Source of the DNA: Sinorhizobium fredii USDA 205
Lineage (GTDB): Bacteria > Pseudomonadota > Alphaproteobacteria > Rhizobiales > Rhizobiaceae
Direction of reading: 5' to 3'
Assembly: GCF_001461695.1 (NCBI RefSeq)
Contig: NZ_AUTC01000136.1
Coordinates: forward strand, 1 to 64,000
Length of the DNA stretch: 64,000 bases
The notes under the pieces are model-generated. The model searched no databases and was not told the DNA's origin. It saw only the letters and a program-made list of their open reading frames with translations. This document shows, one piece after another, positions 26,777 through 35,893 of this stretch. The first letter of the stretch is position 1, and every line of letters starts with the position of its first letter. A program made the translations under genes and the position numbers.

Positions 26777-29122
26777 TCAGTTGGCGGCTTGAGCGGCTGC
26801 CCAGACCTTTTCCGCCGTCGCCGGCATGGTCAGCTGATTGTTGCCGATCGCATCGGTGATCGCGTTGATCAGCGCCGGTGGCGAACCTATCGCGCCAGCC
26901 TCGCCACAGCCCTTGACGCCGAGCGGATTGTTCGGACAGGGCGTGTTGGAGGTCGACACCACGAACGACGGCAGGTCGTCGGCGCGCGGCATGGCGTAGT
27001 CCAGATAGCTCGCCGTCAGCAATTGGCCGCTGTCATCATAGCGGACCCCCTCGAGCAGGGCCTGACCGATGCCCTGTGCGATGCCGCCATGCACCTGCCC
27101 CTCGACGATCATCGGATTGATGATGTTGCCGAAATCGTCTGCCGCGACGAACTGCACGACCTTCGTCCGGCCGGTCTCCGGATCGACCTCCACCTCGCAG
27201 ATGTAGCAGCCGGCCGGGAAGGTGAAGTTGGCCGGATCGTAAAACGCGCTCTCCTTCAGCCCCGGCTCGAGGCCCGGTGGCAGATTGTGGGCGGTGTAGG
27301 CGGCAAGCGCCATCTGGAACCAGGGGACCGACTTGTCGGTGCCGGCGACCTTCAGCACGCCGTCCTCGATGACGATGTCGCTTTCGTCCGCCTCCATCAG
27401 ATGCGCTGCGATTTTCTTCGCCTTCGCCTCGACCTTGTCGAGCGCCTTGGCGACGGCTGACATGCCGACCGCACCGGAGCGCGAGCCGTAAGTGCCCATG
27501 CCCATCTGCACCTTGTCGGTGTCGCCATGCACGATGTTGATGCTGTCGATCGGCAGGCCGAGCCGGTCGGCGACGAGCTGGGCGAAGGTCGTCTCATGTC
27601 CCTGGCCGTGGCTATGCGAACCGGTCATCACCTCGATCGTGCCGACCATGTTGACCTTGACCTCGGCCGATTCCCAGAGGCCCACCCCGGCGCCGAGCGA
27701 ACCGACCGCTGCCGACGGCGCGAGCCCGCAGGCCTCGATGTAACAGCTCATACCGATGCCGCGTTTCATTCCGCGTCCCTCGGCCTCGGCCTTGCGGGCC
27801 GCAAAGCCGTTCCAGTCGGCCGCTGCCATCGCCGCGTTGAGAGATGCTTCATAGTCGCCGGCATCGTAGTTCATGATCACCGGCGTCTGATGCGGGAAGG
27901 AGCGGATGAAGTTGGTCCGCCGGAGCTCGGCCGGCGAAAGGCCGAGCTCGCGCGCCGCCGTCTCCATGGTCCGTTCGAGAAGATAGGTCGCCTCCGGACG
28001 CCCCGCGCCGCGGTACGCGTCGACCGGCACCGTATTGGTGTAGACGGTGCGGACATTGGCGTGGATCGCCGGGATATCGTATTGCCCGGAAAGCAGCGTC
28101 GCATAGAGGTAGGTCGGCACGCAGGAGGAAAACAGCGACATATAGGCGCCGAGATTGGCGATGGTGTCGACCTTGAGTGCGGTGATCCGGTTGCCGGCGT
28201 CGAAGGCCATCTTCACGGTCGAGACGTGATCGCGGCCATGCGCGTCGGTCAGGAAGGCTTCTGTCCGATCGGACGTCCATTTGACCGGCACGCCGGTCCG
28301 CTTCGAGGCCCAGAGACAGACGATCTCCTCCGGATAGATGTAGATCTTCGAGCCGAAGCCGCCGCCGACGTCGGGCGCGATCACCCTCAGCTTGTTTTCC
28401 GGCGCGACATTGTAGAAGGCGCTCATCACCAGCCGCGCCAGATGCGGGTTCTGGCTGGTCGTATAGCAGGTGTAATGTTCGTCGCCGGCATCGTAGATCC
28501 CGAGCGTGGCGCGCGGTTCCATCGGATTGGGCGACAGGCGGTTGTTGAAGATCTTCAACTCCGTCACATGCGCCGCGGCGGCGAGCGCCCGGTCGACGGC
28601 AGCTCCATCGCCGAGTTCCCAGTCGAACACCAGATTGTTCGAGGCTTCCGGGTGAAGCTGCGGCTGCCCGTCGGCGAGCGCCTGCACCGGATCGGTGACG
28701 GCCGGCAGGGGGTCGTAGTCGACGACGACGGCTTCCGCCGCATCGCGCGCCTCGGCGACACTGTCGGCTACGACGATCGCCACGGCATCGCCCACATAGC
28801 GCACCGTCTTGTCGGCAAGCGGCCGCCAGGCGCCCATCTTCATCGGCGAGCCGTCCTTGGAGTGGATCATCCAGCCGCAGATCAGGTTGCCGATGCCGTC
28901 GGCCAGCAATTGTCTGCCGTCGAGCACGTCGATGACGCCGGGCATCGCCCTGGCTGCCGTCGCGTCGATCCCGGCGATCGTCGCATGCGCATGCGGACTG
29001 CGCACGAAGACCGCATATTTCATGCCGGGCACCGACATGTCGTCCGTGTAGCGCCCCTTGCCCGTCAGGAACCGCCTGTCTTCCTTGCGCGCCACGCGCG
29101 CGCCGATGCCATCAACGCCCAT
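26777..29122 (-). CDS. molybdenum hydroxylase large subunit, form II CoxL-like
   Basis: A 781-residue subunit carrying the molybdopterin cytosine dinucleotide cofactor. The substrate-channel motif is AYRGAGRPEA, characteristic of form II enzymes, not the AYXCSFR of true (form I) carbon monoxide dehydrogenase. Other motifs are GGGFGSK, QGHETTFAQ and GCGEAGAIGSPPALINAI with the catalytic Glu. CO oxidation therefore should not be assumed; another aldehyde or N-heterocycle may be the substrate. Confidence 0.93.
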   Translation of the reverse strand: MGVDGIGARVARKEDRRFLTGKGRYTDDMSVPGMKYAVFVRSPHAHATIAGIDATAARAMPGVIDVLDGRQLLADGIGNLICGWMIHSKDGSPMKMGAWRPLADKTVRYVGDAVAIVVADSVAEARDAAEAVVVDYDPLPAVTDPVQALADGQPQLHPEASNNLVFDWELGDGAAVDRALAAAAHVTELKIFNNRLSPNPMEPRATLGIYDAGDEHYTCYTTSQNPHLARLVMSAFYNVAPENKLRVIAPDVGGGFGSKIYIYPEEIVCLWASKRTGVPVKWTSDRTEAFLTDAHGRDHVSTVKMAFDAGNRITALKVDTIANLGAYMSLFSSCVPTYLYATLLSGQYDIPAIHANVRTVYTNTVPVDAYRGAGRPEATYLLERTMETAARELGLSPAELRRTNFIRSFPHQTPVIMNYDAGDYEASLNAAMAAADWNGFAARKAEAEGRGMKRGIGMSCYIEACGLAPSAAVGSLGAGVGLWESAEVKVNMVGTIEVMTGSHSHGQGHETTFAQLVADRLGLPIDSINIVHGDTDKVQMGMGTYGSRSGAVGMSAVAKALDKVEAKAKKIAAHLMEADESDIVIEDGVLKVAGTDKSVPWFQMALAAYTAHNLPPGLEPGLKESAFYDPANFTFPAGCYICEVEVDPETGRTKVVQFVAADDFGNIINPMIVEGQVHGGIAQGIGQALLEGVRYDDSGQLLTASYLDYAMPRADDLPSFVVSTSNTPCPNNPLGVKGCGEAGAIGSPPALINAITDAIGNNQLTMPATAEKVWAAAQAAN

Positions 29123-29178
29123 TGCCTATCTCCTCCCGAGACCAAGCGAGATCCTGGATGATACGAGCGGCTTGCCGC

Positions 29179-29667
29179 TCATTCCGCGGCCTGACGCGCG
29201 CCGCCCATCTCGTGGGCCGCGGCGAGGATCGCCTTGACGATGTTGTGGTAGCCGGTGCAGCGACAGATATTGCCTTCGAGTTCGGCGCGCACCGTCGCCT
29301 CGTCGAGAGCGCTGCCGTGGCGCTGGATCATGTCGACCGCCGTCATCACCATGCCCGGCGTGCAGAAGCCGCATTGCAGGCCGTGATGCGCCTTGAAGGC
29401 GGCCTGCACCGGATGGAGCTCGCCGTTTTGCGCCAGCCCCTCGATGGTGATGACCGACGAACCTGCTGCCTGGGCAGCGAGGATGGAACAGCTCTTCACC
29501 GATTGACCGTCCATATGGACGACGCAGGCGCCGCACTGCGATGTGTCGCAGCCGACATGCGTACCGGTCAGTCCGAGGTTTTCGCGGATAAAGTGCACCA
29601 GCAGCGTCCGGTCCTCACAGACGCCGCTCACCTGGCGGCCATTGACCGTCATTGTTATTTTCGCCAT
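29179..29667 (-). CDS. molybdenum hydroxylase [2Fe-2S] (small) subunit
   Basis: A 162-residue subunit with two [2Fe-2S] clusters: plant-ferredoxin-type [22 protein letters not shown] and the C-terminal QCGFCTPGM with [12 protein letters not shown]. The ATG at 29667 has GGAGGGAG upstream. It is first in the operon; the S-L-M order agrees with form II clusters. Confidence 0.95.
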   Translation of the reverse strand: MAKITMTVNGRQVSGVCEDRTLLVHFIRENLGLTGTHVGCDTSQCGACVVHMDGQSVKSCSILAAQAAGSSVITIEGLAQNGELHPVQAAFKAHHGLQCGFCTPGMVMTAVDMIQRHGSALDEATVRAELEGNICRCTGYHNIVKAILAAAHEMGGARQAAE

Positions 29668-30095
29668 TTCGCTCCCTCCGGGGTCGGTCCGTACCAACGC
29701 GAGCGCGGCTTCAAATCGGGTGAGATATGTTCACGCGACCGAAAGTACGCGCCTGATATCGATGCCCTCTGCCAGCGGTCCGCTCCTCCCGGACCGATTG
29801 GCGACGTTGTATCATTTGTCTTTTTTCCGAATGCCGCAACCGTCTCGGCCGCAGAACGGCAAAAAAATCCGATATCGCATGTAACGCCGGAAACTGCGCC
29901 TTCATCTTCTGTTCAGGAAGGATCGCATTATCTTGCGGCCGGACGATCGCGCCGCCTCCAGTGGACTTTCCTGGGCGGCGGGGTATTTTCCGCATTGCAA
30001 GTTCAAGTGGAGGACGCGGGGTTGCGTCTTGCCGCCATCACTCATGAGACGGACGAAGCGATAGGCTGACATCCGTAGAGATCGGAGAGGACTAC
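29668..30095. other. 428-base divergent intergenic region
   Basis: It separates the leftward cox-type operon from the rightward lipoprotein gene. No gene, strong palindrome or recognised operator is seen; the segment near 29800-29890 is AT-richer and may hold promoters. Confidence 0.4.
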
Positions 30096-30347
30096 ATGAA
30101 GAAAGCCATCGCACTTGTTCTGGTCGCCCTGGCGGTCGCAAGCTGCACGCAGACGGAAAAGGGTGCCGGCATCGGCGCCGCGTCGGGCGCGATCATCGGC
30201 GGCGCGATCACCGGGGACGTGCGCGGTGCCGCCGTCGGCGCGGCCATCGGCGGTGTTTCGGGCGCCGTCATCGGCCATGTCACCGACCAGCCGGGCCAGT
30301 GCTACTACCGCGATCGCTACGGCCGCCGCTACATCGACGCCTGCTGA
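30096..30347 (+). CDS. glycine-zipper lipoprotein
   Basis: An 83-residue protein. The signal MKKAIALVLVALAVASC has a lipobox (AVASC) with lipidation at the Cys. The mature part is a glycine zipper (GAGIGAASGAIIGGAITGD and GAAVGAAIGGVSGAVIG) followed by a short CYYRDRYGRRYIDAC tail. It is likely an envelope lipoprotein of the YMGG/osmotically inducible type; function unknown. Confidence 0.85.
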   Translation: MKKAIALVLVALAVASCTQTEKGAGIGAASGAIIGGAITGDVRGAAVGAAIGGVSGAVIGHVTDQPGQCYYRDRYGRRYIDAC

Positions 30348-30373
30348 TTGCCGCGGCAATCGTCGACCCAATG

Positions 30374-30397
30374 GCCCCGGAGCGATCCGGGGCTTTT
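30374..30397 (+). terminator. rho-independent terminator of lipoprotein gene
   Basis: GCCCCGGA and TCCGGGGC form an 8-base stem with a four-base loop, followed by TTTT. Confidence 0.8.
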
Positions 30398-30493
30398 CTG
30401 TGTGCGGGGGGCGGTGAACGGCCGCCTTGCGGCTGGCGGGGATCCGGGCGGCGCTGCGCCGCAAGCTCGAGTGGTCGGCTGCATATGAGGTGC

Positions 30494-30943
30494 TCAGGCG
30501 CTCTTTGCTTTCTTCTGAGAGCGGCCAGTGGCTCTTACCGACAGGTTCAGGGTCACGGCGGCGCGAATGAGCGCCTTCAACGCCTGTTCATCGATCCTGT
30601 CGCCCTCATGGATATCGATGGCCCGCCTGGTGTTGCCCTCAAGGCTGGAATTGAAGAGGCCCGAAGGGTCTTCCAGCGAGGCGCCCTTGGCGAAGGTCAG
30701 CTTGACGACACTCTTATAGGTTTCGCCGGTGCAGATGATCCCACCGTGCGACCACACCGGAACGCCTCTCCACTTCCACTCCTCGACCACTTCATGGTCG
30801 GCTTCCTTGATGAGCATCCGTACCCAAGCGAGCGTTTCGCCCCGCCAATCGCTCAACTCTTCGATTTTCGCATCGATCAGTTGAGAAGGAGCGTTTTCTC
30901 CTTCGTTCGAGCCGTTCATCCTCTTCTCCGTGTTTGTTTTCAT
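30494..30943 (-). CDS. DUF1801-domain protein
   Basis: A 149-residue protein with the DUF1801 pattern: an N-terminal helix (LIDAKIEELSDWRGETLAWVRMLI), then VEEWKWRGVPVWSHGGIICTGETYKSVVKLTFAKGA. A GTG at 30955 and an ATG at 30919 are alternatives. The function of the family is unknown. It is next to a second DUF1801 gene in the same direction. Confidence 0.8.
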   Translation of the reverse strand: MKTNTEKRMNGSNEGENAPSQLIDAKIEELSDWRGETLAWVRMLIKEADHEVVEEWKWRGVPVWSHGGIICTGETYKSVVKLTFAKGASLEDPSGLFNSSLEGNTRRAIDIHEGDRIDEQALKALIRAAVTLNLSVRATGRSQKKAKSA

Positions 30944-30973
30944 GGTTGCCGTCACGCACTTCGCCTTCGCCGC

Positions 30974-31546
30974 TCACATTCGTTCGCCGGGCAATTGGCT
31001 GGCTTGCTTCACCCAGGCGGCGAACTGAACCTCGTCGAGCTCATCGTCCTCGTGAATATGGAAATAGCGCACCTCCTTCTGCTTCGACTCGCCGGGCGGC
31101 ACAGGACTGAGCGACGCACCGCGAAAGAAAGCCACCTTGATGTATTTCGTGAAGCAATGGATGCCGAGGAACCAGCTCTGCTCCTCCACTCCGTATAGCG
31201 GCGAGTTCCATTTCACCGCCTTGCGCACCTCGGGGACGGTACGCTCGATGAGCGCGTCGAGGCGTCGCCCGACCTCGCTTTTCCAGCCCGGCATGGCCGC
31301 TATGTAGGCCTGCACGGGCGCGTCGCCGTAGCCCTTGGCGATCTGCGGATTGCCGCCTGAGAGAAGGGTCGGATTCGCGGCCGTCGCGGGGCCGTTGCTC
31401 TTGGTTGCCGCGGCTTTGCGCACCGCCGGCAATTCCTTCGCCGCGGCATTGGCGGGCTTGCGGGCCGATGACTTGACGCCCGGCTGGCGCGGCTCGGCCA
31501 CCTTCACGGTGACTTTCGTCGGCTTGCTGGGCGACTTGTCGGCCAT
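30974..31546 (-). CDS. DUF1801-domain protein with basic N-terminal extension
   Basis: A 190-residue protein. Residues 1-70 are Lys/Ala/Pro-rich, resembling histone-like tails; the rest is DUF1801 (YIAAMPGWKSEVGRRLDALI, VKWNSPLYGVEEQSWFLGIHCFTKYIKVAFFRGASL). GGAGGGAG precedes the ATG. The basic tail suggests nucleic-acid association, which is inference. Confidence 0.82.
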   Translation of the reverse strand: MADKSPSKPTKVTVKVAEPRQPGVKSSARKPANAAAKELPAVRKAAATKSNGPATAANPTLLSGGNPQIAKGYGDAPVQAYIAAMPGWKSEVGRRLDALIERTVPEVRKAVKWNSPLYGVEEQSWFLGIHCFTKYIKVAFFRGASLSPVPPGESKQKEVRYFHIHEDDELDEVQFAAWVKQASQLPGERM

Positions 31547-31650
31547 GGAACTCCCTCCGCTGATAGACGACAGGTAGTCGAAGATAGTTCGATTTCCAGG
31601 GATGTCGACCGACTACAGCGCCCGCGCATCCTAGCGGACGCGGCGTCAGA

Positions 31651-32715
31651 TCAGGTGGGCCGGCGCTTCGGGATCGCACGCGTTCGCGCGATTGCAATCG
31701 TCGTTCCCTTCGGGCCGGCGCTCGTTTTGAGCTGGGCATCCAGTTGCTCGACAAGCGCCTTGACGATCGTGGTTCCCAGTCCTGGGCTCATCGTCGGATC
31801 CGATTTACCGACACCGTTATCCGACACCGTCAGCTGCCAATTGGCGGCGTTGACTTCGTATGTGACGAGAACCTGGGCATCGGGATGGGGCGTTGGAAAG
31901 GCGTGTTTTATCGCGTTGATGAGGAGTTCCGTTACGATGAGACCGATGTTGACCGCTGCGCCCGAATCCACCTCTGCATGATCCGCAATCACTTTTACGC
32001 CGATTTGGTCCCGCCCCCCAATCATTGACCCAGCAAGGCTCTCGCACAGCTTGCTCAGATAGGAACCTACCTCGACCTTGTCGACGGCTGCGGACGAGTT
32101 CAGGTGCTGCTGCACCGCCGCGACGCTCATCACGCGCTGCCGCGCATCCTCCAGATGGTGTCTGGTTTCTTCGGAACTCACCGCGCGCGCCTTGAGCATC
32201 AGAATGCTCGCAATGATCTGGAGGCTGTTGGCGACGCGATGCTGGAGCTCCTGAAGAAGAACATTCTTCTGGTGCAGCAATTCTTCGGTTTGCGCGTGGA
32301 GCTCGTCTTTCTCGCGCTCCGCCAGCCGACGCGCGGTGACATCGACGAAGCCCAACAGGATTGTGGAGTTTCTCCTGCCGTCAAAGGGAACGCTGCGCGC
32401 GCTGAGAAGCATGATCTTCGAGCCGACATTGGGGAAGTCGTGCTCAACCTCGAAATCCTCCATGGGCGTCTTTTCGCCCACGACTGTTCCAAGGAGGCTG
32501 CGCAGCACGGGAATATCCCACTGGCCATTGCCAAGTGCGTAAAGCGGCCGATTGAGCGTCTCGGCGGGATCGACGTTGAAGGTCCGATAAAAGGAACGGC
32601 TGGCCATGACTACCCCGAGCTTGTCGTCGAGCACGACAAAAGGCTCGGGAATAGTCTCGACGATCGCGACCGCCAGGGTGCGCACGTCCTCGATACTTTT
32701 GATCCTCGAAATCAT
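31651..32715 (-). CDS. PAS-HisKA_2 sensor histidine kinase
   Basis: A 354-residue soluble kinase: a PAS domain (about 15-135), a coiled segment, the phosphoacceptor box ELQHRVANSLQIIASIL, and an HATPase domain with TELLINAIKHAFP and DNGVGK. HisKA_2 kinases in alphaproteobacteria often feed the PhyR general stress pathway. No response regulator lies adjacent, so it is an orphan. Confidence 0.9.
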   Translation of the reverse strand: MISRIKSIEDVRTLAVAIVETIPEPFVVLDDKLGVVMASRSFYRTFNVDPAETLNRPLYALGNGQWDIPVLRSLLGTVVGEKTPMEDFEVEHDFPNVGSKIMLLSARSVPFDGRRNSTILLGFVDVTARRLAEREKDELHAQTEELLHQKNVLLQELQHRVANSLQIIASILMLKARAVSSEETRHHLEDARQRVMSVAAVQQHLNSSAAVDKVEVGSYLSKLCESLAGSMIGGRDQIGVKVIADHAEVDSGAAVNIGLIVTELLINAIKHAFPTPHPDAQVLVTYEVNAANWQLTVSDNGVGKSDPTMSPGLGTTIVKALVEQLDAQLKTSAGPKGTTIAIARTRAIPKRRPT

Positions 32716-33015
32716 GTCGAAGCCGTCCGGGAAAGAGGTGGAACGGAGGGAAGGCCTAAGTGTTTAACTTTGTACGACGAACTCGCCGGATCGACAAGAA
32801 ATCGCAGATTTTATCGATGGAGATCACGACATCGATCCCATTGTCTGTGCACGCGTCACGGCTGCAAACAGCGACGCCGCCGGAATACCGTCACACTTGT
32901 TACTCGCACCATCGGTTTTCCGGTGCCAAGCTACCCGAAGACCAAGCATTCAGCAGCGAATTGCGCCTCGACCGCGAGGCGCGGCAATTCGCACAAGATT
33001 GGAGGTTCCGAAGCC
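32716..33015. other. 300-base divergent intergenic region
   Basis: It lies between the kinase and DUF899 genes. A GGAAC-N18-TT motif occurs at 32740-32764, but 250 bases separate it from the DUF899 ATG, so no link is claimed. No gene is seen. Confidence 0.4.
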
Positions 33016-33810
33016 ATGACGATACCAACCGAGAACGGACGGAAAGACGGACAGGCCGTCATGCACACGCCACCGGTTGTCTCGACCGAGGCGTGGGAGG
33101 CGGCACGCAACGAGCTGCTCGTCAAGGAAAAGGCCCAGACTCGCGCCCGTGATGCGCTTGCCGCCGAGCGCCGGCGCATGCCGTGGATGGCGGTTACCAA
33201 GGACTACGTGTTCGAGGGGCCCGCGGGCAAGGTCAGCTTCACGGACCTGTTCGACGGCCGGCGCCAGTTGATCGTCTACCGCGCCTTCTTCGAGCCGGGC
33301 GTGTTCGGCTGGCCCGACCAGGCCTGCCGGGGCTGCTCCATGGTGGCCGACCAGGTCGCTCACCTCGCCCACCTGAATGCCCGTGACACCACCCTCGCCT
33401 TCGTCTCGCGGGCGCCCCGGGCGGATATCGCCCGGCTGAAGAAGCGGATGGGCTGGGAGATGCCGTGGTTCACCATCACCGACAGCTTCGATGCCGACTT
33501 CGGCGTCGACGAGTGGCACGGCACGAACGTGTTCTACCGCGACGGCGACCGCGTGTTCCGCACCTACTTCCTCAACAACCGCGGCGACGAGCAGATGGGC
33601 AGCACCTGGAACTACCTCGACATCACGCCGCTCGGCCGGCAGGAGGTCTGGGAGGATTCGCCCGAGGGCTACCCCCAGACGCCGACCTACAAGTGGTGGA
33701 ACTGGCACGACAGCTACGTCGAAGGTGCCGCGCCCGACAAGAAGTGGGTCGAGGTATCGGATGCCGGCGAGGCGGCGTTCCGGGACGAGGACGCGAAGAC
33801 AAAGCCCTGA
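33016..33810 (+). CDS. DUF899 thioredoxin-like protein
   Basis: A 264-residue protein of the DUF899 family. Landmarks are WEAARNELLVKEKAQTRARD, FEPGVFGWPDQACRGCSMVADQV with the conserved Cys pair, APRADIARLKKRMGWEMPWF and YKWWNWHDSYV. Family members have a thioredoxin-like fold and an undefined redox role. GGAGG lies ten bases before the ATG. Its very high GC third-position use suggests possible transfer. Confidence 0.88.
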   Translation: MTIPTENGRKDGQAVMHTPPVVSTEAWEAARNELLVKEKAQTRARDALAAERRRMPWMAVTKDYVFEGPAGKVSFTDLFDGRRQLIVYRAFFEPGVFGWPDQACRGCSMVADQVAHLAHLNARDTTLAFVSRAPRADIARLKKRMGWEMPWFTITDSFDADFGVDEWHGTNVFYRDGDRVFRTYFLNNRGDEQMGSTWNYLDITPLGRQEVWEDSPEGYPQTPTYKWWNWHDSYVEGAAPDKKWVEVSDAGEAAFRDEDAKTKP

Positions 33811-33983
33811 GCCAGACCGGTTCGGGTGGGACGGGCGGCGAAGGTCGGCCGAGGGAGTCCGCGACCACCCGTACCGCCGCGAAGACCAGTCACTCGCGCC
33901 CGCAGGCTGCGTAGGGAGCCGAAGCGCGGCTCTCACCGTTCATGGCTCTCCAAACATCCAGAGCGGACGCGTCCAACTCGAAG

Positions 33984-35537
33984 TCAGATGACCGCCTCGA
34001 CAAGAAACGGTCCGCGACGCAACAGAACGCTGTCGAGGAGATCACCAAATTCCTCACAGGAATTTGCACGTGCCGCCTCAACCCCCATGCCTCTTGCGAT
34101 TGAGACCCAATCAAGCGGTGGTTCGTCCAGCTCCAGCATTCGCCGCGCGTTTGTTCCAATCGCCTTGACGCCGACATTCTGCATTTCGGCCTGAAGGATG
34201 GCGTAGGCGCGGTTGGCGAAAATGATCGTTACCACATCTAGATTCTCCCGCGCCTGCGTCCAAAGACCTTGCACCGTGTACATGGCGCTTCCATCCGCCT
34301 GCAGGTTGAAAACCTTCCGATCGGGGCAGGCGATCGCGGCTCCGATCGACAAGGGAATGCCGTCGCCGATCGCGCCGCCCGTTGTCATGAGATAGTCATG
34401 CGGCGCGGCGCCTGCAGACAACGCAAAGAACCGGCGAGCCGAGGTGATAGCCTCATCGCAAACGACCGCATTCTCCGGAAGTTTTCGGGCCATCATGACG
34501 GCGATAGCGTCGTCGGTCAGCTTTCCTTTGGGAATAGACTCTTCGGAAGCAATTTTTGAAAGCGGGAGCAGCTGCGATCGAGTTGCGCCCAGTTCGTCGC
34601 GGAGCGCTTCCAACGCGCCTTTCAGATCTTCCCCGTACCTTGCCAGAGTGAGCACCTTGCAGCCGTCGCGAACGAGCCGTCCGGGCTTGCCCGGATAGGC
34701 GAAGAAGGCGACCGGCTCCGGAGCACCAACCAGCACCAGCACATCGATATCGTCGAACAATTCCAATGCGGCGTCGATTGGATAGGGGATACGAGTCGGG
34801 GCGACGCGCCCGGCACCGCGCTCCATCCTTGCTACCAAAACCTCGCTGAACAGGCGTACATCGCAATGCGCTGCGATTTGTCCTGCGATCAACAGGCAGT
34901 CTTCGCGTGCGGCGGCCCCGCTGACAAGAACTCCGACCCGACCGGGGGCGTTGCGGATGGCTGCGGCGACCTTTCGCACGATATCAATGCTGACCGTAGC
35001 CGGCGCGGGGAGGACTACCCTGTTCGGCCGCGTGGGAACGACTTCGCCCCACGCGGCATTGGCCGGCAGGATCAACGTCGCGATGCCTGGAGGCAAGAGC
35101 GCGGCGCGGTAAGCGGCCTCGGTGGACAGCGCAACATCTTCCGGACCGCCGATACGATGCACCCAATTGGACATGGGAGCGGCCAGGCTCTCGATGTCGG
35201 TGGTGAGCGGAGCGTCGAGCGGAAGATGGTAGGAGGCATGATCGCCGACGATATTTATCATCGGAACGCGCGCGCGACGGGCATTATGAAGATTGGCAAG
35301 ACCATTTGCCAAACCTGGTCCAGTGTGGAGCAATGTGGCAGCGGGGTGGTCAGTCATGCGCGCGTAGCCATCTGCGGCTCCGGTGACGACGCCTTCGTAG
35401 AGGCCAAGAACACAACGCAGTTCCGGCTTGCGATCAAGCGCCGCAACAAAGTGCATTTCCGACGTCCCCGGATTTGCGAAACACACCCTGACATCGTTGG
35501 CCAGGAGAGTATCGCAAAGGCTATCCGCTCCCTTCAT
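33984..35537 (-). CDS. ThDP-dependent decarboxylase/acetolactate-synthase-like enzyme
   Basis: A 517-residue ThDP enzyme. The N-terminal part has the catalytic Glu in LGLYEGVVTGAADGYARM; the C-terminal ThDP site is LQADGSAMYT...NRAYAILQ, a variant of GDG. Overall it resembles acetolactate synthase large subunit-like and benzoylformate decarboxylase-like proteins. No small regulatory subunit is adjacent, so a branched-chain role is doubtful. Its composition is slightly AT-richer than its neighbours. Confidence 0.85.
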   Translation of the reverse strand: MKGADSLCDTLLANDVRVCFANPGTSEMHFVAALDRKPELRCVLGLYEGVVTGAADGYARMTDHPAATLLHTGPGLANGLANLHNARRARVPMINIVGDHASYHLPLDAPLTTDIESLAAPMSNWVHRIGGPEDVALSTEAAYRAALLPPGIATLILPANAAWGEVVPTRPNRVVLPAPATVSIDIVRKVAAAIRNAPGRVGVLVSGAAAREDCLLIAGQIAAHCDVRLFSEVLVARMERGAGRVAPTRIPYPIDAALELFDDIDVLVLVGAPEPVAFFAYPGKPGRLVRDGCKVLTLARYGEDLKGALEALRDELGATRSQLLPLSKIASEESIPKGKLTDDAIAVMMARKLPENAVVCDEAITSARRFFALSAGAAPHDYLMTTGGAIGDGIPLSIGAAIACPDRKVFNLQADGSAMYTVQGLWTQARENLDVVTIIFANRAYAILQAEMQNVGVKAIGTNARRMLELDEPPLDWVSIARGMGVEAARANSCEEFGDLLDSVLLRRGPFLVEAVI

Positions 35538-35893
35538 CGCTGTATCCTCCGCCCTTCGATACCGTCAGCCTTGCAGACTGAGCGCCTCAGCGCAACTCCA
35601 CGTACCGCCAGTGCCGGGCTCACCAGCAAAACTTGTTGGCCGGATTGGAGGCAACACGAAATTTCTAGGGCATTCCGGACGAGGGCCTATGGCCGCTTGG
35701 GGCCGGAGCCACCCGGCCCCTCTTGTGCCCGAAGCACCACAGAACGAGTCCTTTTTGCCGAAAATCCGACCCGAATCGCCGCTCCGGGGGTGGATGCGCC
35801 GGTCCCTGATCGTTAACAAATGGAAAACTTTGCCCTGCTAGAGTGCCCATTGCCGCACATGCAGGTAGTGAGTAAGGAGTCGCCTGAAACGGG
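35538..35893. other. 356-base divergent intergenic region
   Basis: It separates the ThDP gene and tamA. An 8-base hairpin (GGGGCCGG and CCGGCCCC) lies at 35699-35720. No gene is evident. Confidence 0.4.

Noticed and set aside
32740..32764. RpoE2-like motif as promoter of the DUF899 gene
   Set aside because: It is about 250 bases from the ATG with no link visible.
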